Assembly (NCBI GenBank): GCA_012932865.1
Contig: SAXG01000052.1
Span: 62,001-126,000 of the forward strand
From: Amylostereum areolatum
Taxonomy: Eukaryota > Basidiomycota > Agaricomycetes > Russulales > Stereaceae
DNA: 64,000 nucleotides
Reading direction: 5' to 3'
In this document: piece after piece, positions 59,001 to 64,000 of the stretch
How the letters are laid out: every line of letters begins with the position of its first letter
Numbering within the stretch: the first letter of the stretch is position 1
Made by a program: the position numbers and the translations under genes
The notes under the pieces: model-generated
Database searches by the model: none
Told to the model about the DNA's origin: nothing
Seen by the model: only the letters and a program-made list of their open reading frames with translations

Positions 59001-60265
59001 AAGGATGTGAGACCTGCCAATGTACCAAGATTAGACATGATCGCATTGCCGCTCCACTCCACCCACATGACCCGCCACAAGCGCCTTGGGAGCATGTATC
59101 CATCGACTTTGTCATGCCGCTCCCAGTCTCGGATGGAAAAGACGCCATCTGCAATGTGAACTGCATGGGTACCAAGCAGGTTGTATTCTGGGCCACGACC
59201 AAAGACCTAACGGAGGACGAACTCGCCTTCGAGTACCTACGCGAGGTGGTCCCCCATCATGGAATTCCTAGAAAGATCGTCAGCGACCGTGGCAGCGTGT
59301 TTGTCTCCAAATTCACCACAGCATTGTTCCAACTGTTAGGCATTGAAGGGAACCCGTCCACGGCGTATCACCCTCAGACGGACGGACAGACCGAACGCTC
59401 CAACATGACCATGGAAAACTACCTTCGCATCTTCGTCAATCAACGACAGGACAATTGGACACGTTACCTCCCACTTGCCATGACTGCACTCAACAACATG
59501 GTCCATAGTTCGATTGGGATGTCTCCCAACTTTGCCAACTATGGTCGGGAACTCTACCTGGGGACAAATCCTCGACGTGAGACAGACAACCCATCGGCGA
59601 ACGAGTTTGCACAACGCATGCGAGACATCTATGAGGAAGCCCGCTCTGCGCTAAAGGCAGCACAGGACGATCAAAAGCGCTTTTACGATCGCAAGAAGGA
59701 CGAACCAATAGATTACAAAATTGGCGACTTCGTCTGGCTGGAAGCCAAGACCAGAGATGGCCAAACCGTAATCAAAACGGCACGTCCTATGCAAAAGCTA
59801 GATGACAAGCGCTTTGGTCCTTTCGAAATCCTGGAAAAAGTCGGAGCATCGGCTTACAAGCTTCGCCTCCCTACATCCTGGTCACGAAAACATCCGGTCT
59901 TCAACGAGTCCCTCCTATCTCCACACAACGGTCCCGCCTTTGACAATCAGAAAGCACCTACACCTCCACCGCCAGAGTTAGTCCAAGGAGAGGAAGTCTA
60001 TGAGGTCGAAAAGATTATAGACTCCAAGAAGGTTGGTCGCGGCTTCAAGTACCTCGTCAAATGGAAAGGCTACCCAGACAATGACAATACTTGGGAGCCT
60101 CTCACCAATCTCCAGAATGCCAAGAAACGCATTGACGACTTCCACCGTGAACATCCGGGTGCCCCGAAACCTGCACGCCTTAATCGTTGGAAACTCCTGT
60201 CGGAGGAAGAAACTGGATCTGATTACGACGAGGACGTCGAATCTAAGGAAGGGGTGATGTCATGA
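56090..60265 (+). CDS. G2 pol polyprotein: protease, RT, RNase H, integrase, chromodomain
   Basis: 1,391 codons open in the -1 frame relative to gag; the first Met is at 56105. An unusual N-terminal stretch (56310-56400) repeats a 12-bp GGCTTTGGATAT-like unit. Protease LLDSGCTGSCINTKF is near residue 217; RT KKKDGSLRPVQDYRKLN near 467 and YLDDILIF near 576; RNase H VEADSSDYATGAVL near 722. Integrase has the HHCC zinc region (GHPGRYKTHEL to CETCQCTK, about 940-980) and the DDE core (SIDFVMPL, SDRGSVFVS, TDGQTERSNM). The chromodomain EVEKIIDSKKVGRGFKYLVK and WKGYPDNDNTWEP is at about 1305-1360 and would direct insertion to chromatin. No internal stop or frame shift: probably capable of function. 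Confidence 0.95.
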   Translation: MRGLTMYTASEAQVSVSRSSGFVAPRWPGSRLHMRIVDSDCTTTGDIPIMTSLTDSIGTGTRPVVILDTQASICEPSALDMASVSASVLDTALDTDSVLDMDPVKSGTTPCDGRGTAPKSCYMAPGTAQWTLRRLREDKPESAIAILRIWTHHRRRDEATYEAIKEITGMGDELACQALLELATPMQFIRSASAKEQTVIPTQLVVDSKRIVKALALLDSGCTGSCINTKFVQENHIPTRRTARPIPVRNADGTLNTGGPITEYVTLRLNIQDHEENIDLAVSNLGDTDLFIGHEWLKKHNPHIDWKSGSIEFDRCPISCSRPPPLLNIDEDEEEEEEPVHMEKDEQLFAFDWDGYKATYHIRTHASDIAIEEHAKKKEQTFSERVPTAYHEFKDIFDKDDFDKLPERRPWDHAIELTPNFKPVDCKVYPLTLDEQKQLDAFLEENLRSGRIQPSKSPMASPFFFIKKKDGSLRPVQDYRKLNEMTIKNRYPLPLIQELVDKLKGARHFTKLDVRWGYNNVRIKEGDEWKAAFRTNKGLYEPTVMFFGLTNSPSTFQAMMNDLFKDLIHQGVVVVYLDDILIFTHTLEEHRRIVKEVLRILRENKLYLKPEKCEFEKAEIEYLGMIVGGGRVRMDPAKVAAITNWPAPKTKKQLQSFLGFCNFYRRFIKDFSGIAHPMTKLTGKTEWVWDTPQQEAFEELKRRITSQPVLAIPTDDGQFRVEADSSDYATGAVLSQQQDNGKWHPVAFLSKSLSEAERNYEIYDKELLAIMTALEEWRQYLMGARQEFEIWSDHRNLTYFRKAQKLNRRQARWLTELQEYHCTLLHKPGKTMGKPDAISRLAGLEKGEKDNENIVLLKPELFRALNHAGIITNGPDNVFIERIQEATLLRDHAVERALALKVKGWLEHADGMVTWQHRLYVPRDKGLRADIIQAHHDGPLVGHPGRYKTHELITRNYWWPAIRDDVRKYVEGCETCQCTKIRHDRIAAPLHPHDPPQAPWEHVSIDFVMPLPVSDGKDAICNVNCMGTKQVVFWATTKDLTEDELAFEYLREVVPHHGIPRKIVSDRGSVFVSKFTTALFQLLGIEGNPSTAYHPQTDGQTERSNMTMENYLRIFVNQRQDNWTRYLPLAMTALNNMVHSSIGMSPNFANYGRELYLGTNPRRETDNPSANEFAQRMRDIYEEARSALKAAQDDQKRFYDRKKDEPIDYKIGDFVWLEAKTRDGQTVIKTARPMQKLDDKRFGPFEILEKVGASAYKLRLPTSWSRKHPVFNESLLSPHNGPAFDNQKAPTPPPPELVQGEEVYEVEKIIDSKKVGRGFKYLVKWKGYPDNDNTWEPLTNLQNAKKRIDDFHREHPGAPKPARLNRWKLLSEEETGSDYDEDVESKEGVMS

Positions 60266-60714
60266 ACGGTCTATAATTTTCTTTTTACTTTACATCGGTT
60301 ACACGCTTTAGGACTTATCGACTTATCACCGGTCCGGCTCCACCTTGGCCCGGACCCGGCTCATCTATATCCCGCCCGGACCCACGTGACTCATCTCGGT
60401 CCGGGTCTGACTCCTTTCTCTTGACTCATGCTGTACGATACTGACTCATGCTGTGCTCTTTTACATACGACTGCTTACTTATACTTGGTCTGCTTACTGA
60501 TCGCCGTGTATTGGTTGCTTACCTAAGTCTCTCTCCTCTTGTGTATATAAGGCTCGCTCTCGCTGTACATATCCCTTATCTCGAGCTAGTCAATTCTACC
60601 GACTTTGCTTGCTTTCCCTTGTCTGTCGCCGTGTCTGATCGGCTCCCCTCTGTCGTCCTCTTCCTCTGTCAGCTTTGTCGTAACTTGGTGCTGTCGCACT
60701 AGTCGTTGCTGACA
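60258..60714 (+). repeat. G2 3' LTR
   Basis: 457 bp, about 99% identical to the 5' LTR. Confidence 0.93.
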
Positions 60715-61990
60715 GATAGGCCTTGATAATGAGTGCAAGAGCCGATCTTGCCACCACAATAAATTGTCTTGAGTTCCTCACGGTGGTGTTCATGGCTTGA
60801 AAGTGTCATCGTCGTTGAAAAGAGAGAGGGCGACCTCGAGGCTTATTAGGTATGTGCGTCCCTGCGGGATTACCCAGGTGGCATGGAGCAGCTTTCTGTA
60901 AAGGCCCCGCACCTCACTGAGCACGTGCATCCGCAAGCTCTGCCACTTTACTATGGTACTTACATATTTGTCCTGCTTTCGCTGTGGGAGAGCTATCGTG
61001 CGTGCGTCGAGATCCCAGTCAAGGCCGGTGTACTCAAAGCGTACATTAAAAGGCTTATCCTCATCCACCTGCCACAGAACACCTAGTGTTGCAGAGATGC
61101 TGTCAATGTCGTCCAGATTGTAGGAGAATTGCTGGTCCCGCTCTGAGTGTGGCGATCGCACGGATAGATCCTGCAGGGGGAATGTCATGTTGTCGTCAAA
61201 CTCTTCCAACTGCCCATCCTGCAGCATGCCGCCTGCGTACCATAACCTCCCTCCCGTCTGCTGCCGCCCACCCTCCGACCGTATCCGGTTCCGAAATTGC
61301 TGTCGGGTCTCGTTGTAGGCGGGGATGTACTCCCGCTTTAGACAAATGAAGACGTGGTCGTCCACCCACTTTGAAATGGGCCCTAGGCCTTTGGCACGCA
61401 TGATATTCATGGCTGCATCTTGCAGATTGCCATAGACCCCAGCCATGGATGCCATCCCAAAGCTCGTGCTGGTGTCCACCTGTGAACATATCCTCTTTGT
61501 TAGATAGCCGGACTGGCTCCGGGCCACTGCAATGGGTGCAGCGGGATTGTCCTATATGCTTCGGATACGTCGCGAACAGCACCTTCTGAGCCAGGGGGAA
61601 GGGAGAAGATCAAGAGGCAGAAGGTACGAAATGTCCCCCAAGTACACAGAAAATCATCCAACTGGATGTGGTAATTAATAGAATTGTAAGGAGCAGAGGG
61701 CGACCGGGGGTAGGAAAAGTTCTGAATTAAGCGAAAGGACTTGGGCTTATGCGGCTTGGGAATTAGGGATAAGGGTGAAGTTTGAAAAGGGCCTATGAGT
61801 GAAATAACATTGTTGCAAGAGAAAGGACCAATGTAGCATCCTACTTCGAACTCGTGCTCGACGATATGCCTGAATTCCGTGGCGTGGTCGAGCATAGAAG
61901 GGCTGTTTAGAGGAATATGTGTAAGACTAATGGGGGGAAAACCAATATCAAAACCTTGCACAAGACTGCGCGTCAAGTCCAGGTACTTCG
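60715..61990 (-). pseudogene. DIRS-like reverse transcriptase
   Basis: Motifs in order from 61976: LIPKPHKPKSFRLIQNFSYP (palm/fingers), DVSEAYRTIPLHPLQWPG (motif A), then after a frame change FGMASMAGVYGNLQDAAM (motif B) and KWVDDHVFICL (motif C, VDD instead of YxDD). The thumb-side sequence runs from FRNRIRSEGGRQQ to LLHATWVIPQGRTYLISLE. The frame breaks near 61520 and at 60790. Identification rests on these RT blocks; the DIRS assignment is by resemblance to Agaricomycete copies. Confidence 0.75.
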
Positions 61991-62052
61991 CCAGCAGGTC
62001 GGCCTCCTCCAGCTCTCGCTGCTAGGCGCTAACGTGGTACGGGGATCGCGGC

Positions 62053-63588
62053 TTAAGCCTTCTCTCCTTGAGGGCAAGCTTTGGTGCCATGCTCTGAGCT
62101 GCCGCACCCTGCGCACTCGTGGATGTGGTGAGAGGCTCGCAACTGCACAACCTCTCGCACGCTGCCAATCGAGGCAAAGTGCCCATCCTTCGGGGTCGAG
62201 GATGACGCCCTTCGGGTTGCAGTGGCAGCGGGAGGCTCTCCCATCCCAAGTTGTGCCCGCGTGGCACTGGGCAACATCGTGGGGCTGGCGGCTAAGGCAT
62301 ATGGCGCATATGCTACGTGCTTGCCCGCTGTCAGCCCCTTTCCCATATGGGGAGACGGCCGCTTGTTTGCAGTATGGGTGTGGCTCCTACTGACGCTGCC
62401 CACGGTCTACGCAATCACCGCACTTAGGGGAGCGGTCACTGTGTCGCTCCCCACGGGGGGCGTGATCACCACGCGGTACCCTCTTGTCCGCTCTTTCGTT
62501 GGAAAGCAAAGGGGAACGACCCCGTTTTCCTCCCCTGAGACACTTGAGAGTGCCACTATACTGCTCAGTGAGCCTGCCGAGCCTGCCGGAGGGCACCGTG
62601 TTGCGAAAATGGTCCCGACGTAGGGCGGGTGGGAGAGGGTGACACGGGAGAGATGCAGGCCATTGTAGAGTGGCAGATCGATGTCGGGCCGCAGGGTGGG
62701 TGTCGCAAGTGGGAGCGCATGGTACCGGGGAGAGGAAAGGAGGAGAAAGAGAGGGAGTCAGCGGAGCGCGGAAAGCGGGAAAGCGCGCGAACGCACCTAT
62801 CGATGCCTTCCACCTGGTGCCTCAGCACAACTGACTGTGTCGCACTCTTGAGCAACTCTTTGTTGATGATGGCGAAGTTGAAAAGGTTGTGATTTAGAAC
62901 GCCTTCGAGCCAGGCTCTGCGTACAAGCATGTTGTACTTGATGAGGATCTCTTCGCCGTATAGCTGACGCCTCAAGTTGTGATGCTCCAGGGCAAAATAG
63001 AACTGGGTCATGGACATGCAGTGCCTCTCGGGGTATTTGCACGTCCACATATATGCAATGAACAAGGTGATGCCGACCACCATTTGCTGCCATGAGAGCG
63101 CGAAGTCTGGAACAGCCTTCTTGCTTGGGGTCTGCGCAAGTAAAGGCTGCAAGATGATACCGTGCTCGCCCTGCGTGAGGCCAAAACCGTCCGTGGATGC
63201 GGATGTTTGCGTAGCAGTCTCCCTACAACCCTCCACAGTGAAGTAGTAGAGCTCAATGAATTCTCCCTTGTGTAGCTTGTTCACGGCATAGGCAGCTGGC
63301 TGCACCTCGACGTGGTCCGGTGGCTCGGCGTCCTCGTCGAAATCGGGAATGTCTGGCGCACCGTCGTCCAGCTTCGCCGCCGCCTCTGCAGCTTAGCGGT
63401 CCTCGTCCTGCTGCGCATTCCAGGCTGCCACTCGTTCATCGTGCTCGCTGTCCCATAGCGCGTTGAGTCTTGCTACCGCGACGTCTTGGCCTTCTCCATT
63501 TGCAATGGTGTTCCTGCGAGCAGTCAAAACGCTGCTCAGAGAAGTCCAGTCGCGCCTTGTCTGTGGGGTCGTCTAAGATTCTCGCCAT
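62053..63588 (-). pseudogene. DIRS-like ORF1 (Gag-like) with zinc knuckle
   Basis: Starts MARILDDPTDKARLD at 63588. A frame change in the first 50 codons and a TAA (near 63393) interrupt it. The main part gives AAYAVNKLHKGEFIELYYF, KAVPDFALSWQQMVVGITLF, KYPERHCMSMTQFYFALEHH and GVLNHNLFNFAIINKELL. After another break comes the tail with CAGCGSSEHGTKAC, a CCHC-like knuckle, near 62070-62110. This ORF type stands upstream of RT in related basidiomycete elements. Confidence 0.7.
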
Positions 63589-63879
63589 GCTTGGGCTTTG
63601 TCATGTGCTGCCGCTGGACGAATCGTGTGAGGGGTATCAGAAAGCGATTTGTGAAAGGAAAAAGAGAGAAAGATAGTCCAGAAAGGAGCAGAAAATGAGC
63701 TCGACGGCCTGTTGGCACGGCGAGCTATGGTGTGGAGGTGAGAAGAGAGAGGGACTGTTAGGGATCGGTCCAGCGACTGGCAGATCACCCAAGTCACCCA
63801 AAGAGAGAGAGAAAGGGGGATGGATTGGCAGGAGAGGGTCCAAGTCCAGGCGTAGAGCCGAAGCAGTACGTGGGGAACA
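63589..63879 (-). other. Upstream region of DIRS-like ORF1
   Basis: Purine-rich on the plus strand (GAGAGAGAAAGGGGG-like runs). No gene recognised. Confidence 0.4.
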
Positions 63880-64000
63880 AAGAGGACGATCTAAGAAAAA
63901 GGGACACAGAGGAGAGCCTTATATATGTACAGGATCGATGATGCGGGAATGGTGCGAGCGGGAGAAAACAATAAGGAAAAGGAATGGGGAGGACGTGGTC
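63880..64000 (-). repeat. LTR-like sequence related to G1, running off the window
   Basis: On the minus strand this resembles the G1 LTR around its TATA box (CATTCC, ATTGTTTTCTCCCGCTCGCACCATTCCC and TATATAAGGCTCTCC-like segments, each checked in short pieces). It is clearly diverged. Extent beyond 64000 unknown. Confidence 0.45.

Larger units (their letters stand above)
53201..60714 (+). mobile_element. Ty3/Gypsy chromovirus, family G2, near-intact
   Basis: 7,514 bp. The 457-bp LTRs (TGTCATGAACGG...GTTGCTGACA) differ at only about four positions. It holds a small first ORF, a gag with knuckle, a full-length pol and a polypurine tract (GGAAGGGGTGA) before the 3' LTR. The flanks differ (CTGGT left, GATAG right), so no target duplication is present. 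Confidence 0.95.
60715..63588 (-). mobile_element. DIRS-like retroelement, degenerate, 3' end cut by G2
   Basis: Minus-strand element with an ORF1 (Gag-like) and an RT of the DIRS/Ngaro type common in Agaricomycetes. RT continues toward RNase H (YWWQDRL-like, in another frame) up to 60715, where the G2 LTR begins. No tyrosine recombinase remains in the window. Confidence 0.75.

Noticed and set aside
62222..62623. Plus-strand ORF with hydrophobic segments in the DIRS-like region
   Set aside because: Antisense shadow of ORF1 tail; the minus strand holds the recognisable zinc knuckle.
1..64000. CRISPR array, operons, riboswitches or bacterial-type signals
   Set aside because: The window is eukaryotic with introns; no spaced direct repeats or ribosome-binding-site-led gene strings were seen.

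Overview
The window looks like nuclear DNA of a basidiomycete fungus, probably an Agaricomycete. The genes are broken into many exons by short GT-AG introns (about 50-60 nt), often with a CTAAC/CTGAC-like branch point. The proteins are fungal types (Skt5, Dcw1-like GH76, JHD1, fungal NUC1), and the transposons (chromodomain Ty3/Gypsy, Ty1/Copia, DIRS-like) are the usual Agaricomycete set. All exon models were read by eye from splice signals and reading-frame continuity.

Region A (1-32.2 kb) is a compact gene-rich block. In order it holds: GH76 mannanase (-), TRAPPC13 (+), NUC1/EndoG nuclease (+), mitoribosomal protein mL46 (-), V-ATPase subunit H (+), a DHX35-like DEAH helicase (+, frame-disrupted), an F-box protein (+), an arrestin-like protein (-), a 3-hydroxyisobutyrate dehydrogenase (+), an extended-SDR/epimerase (+), a LigB-type dioxygenase (-), TFIIH subunit MAT1/Tfb3 (+), a coiled-coil RG-rich protein (-), phosphoglycerate kinase (+), a PHD-JmjC demethylase (+) and a Skt5/Chs4-like Sel1-repeat protein (+). 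Most are housekeeping genes, and no operon-like or biosynthetic cluster logic is visible. Several pairs are divergent and share short promoters (166 bp between the mL46 and VMA13 start codons).

Region B (33.0-64.0 kb) is a nested and rearranged transposon island. (i) A minus-strand Gypsy fragment (family G1, copy c) has its LTR split by a 1.3-kb terminal-inverted-repeat element carrying a C-rich minisatellite. (ii) A minus-strand Copia element (35631-48657, both LTRs, PBS and PPT) is interrupted by a 634-bp hAT-like non-autonomous element (8-bp TSD) and by a 6.2-kb plus-strand G1 Gypsy (copy a, 5-bp TSD). (iii) A 5'- and 3'-truncated G1 Gypsy (copy b) follows. (iv) A 7.5-kb nearly intact Gypsy of a second family (G2) has LTRs about 99% identical and a complete 1,391-codon pol. 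(v) A degenerate minus-strand DIRS-like element follows, and the window ends in an LTR-like sequence related to G1.

The most unusual signals are in the Gypsy elements. In both families an N-terminal Gag-side module is followed by an in-frame stop codon and then by a second conserved module. Both families place a TTTTTGA run exactly at the gag stop, where pol opens in the -1 frame. In G2 the short first ORF ends with two tandem VIDLT motifs that match SUMO-interacting motifs. I saw no CRISPR, rRNA or convincing tRNA genes.
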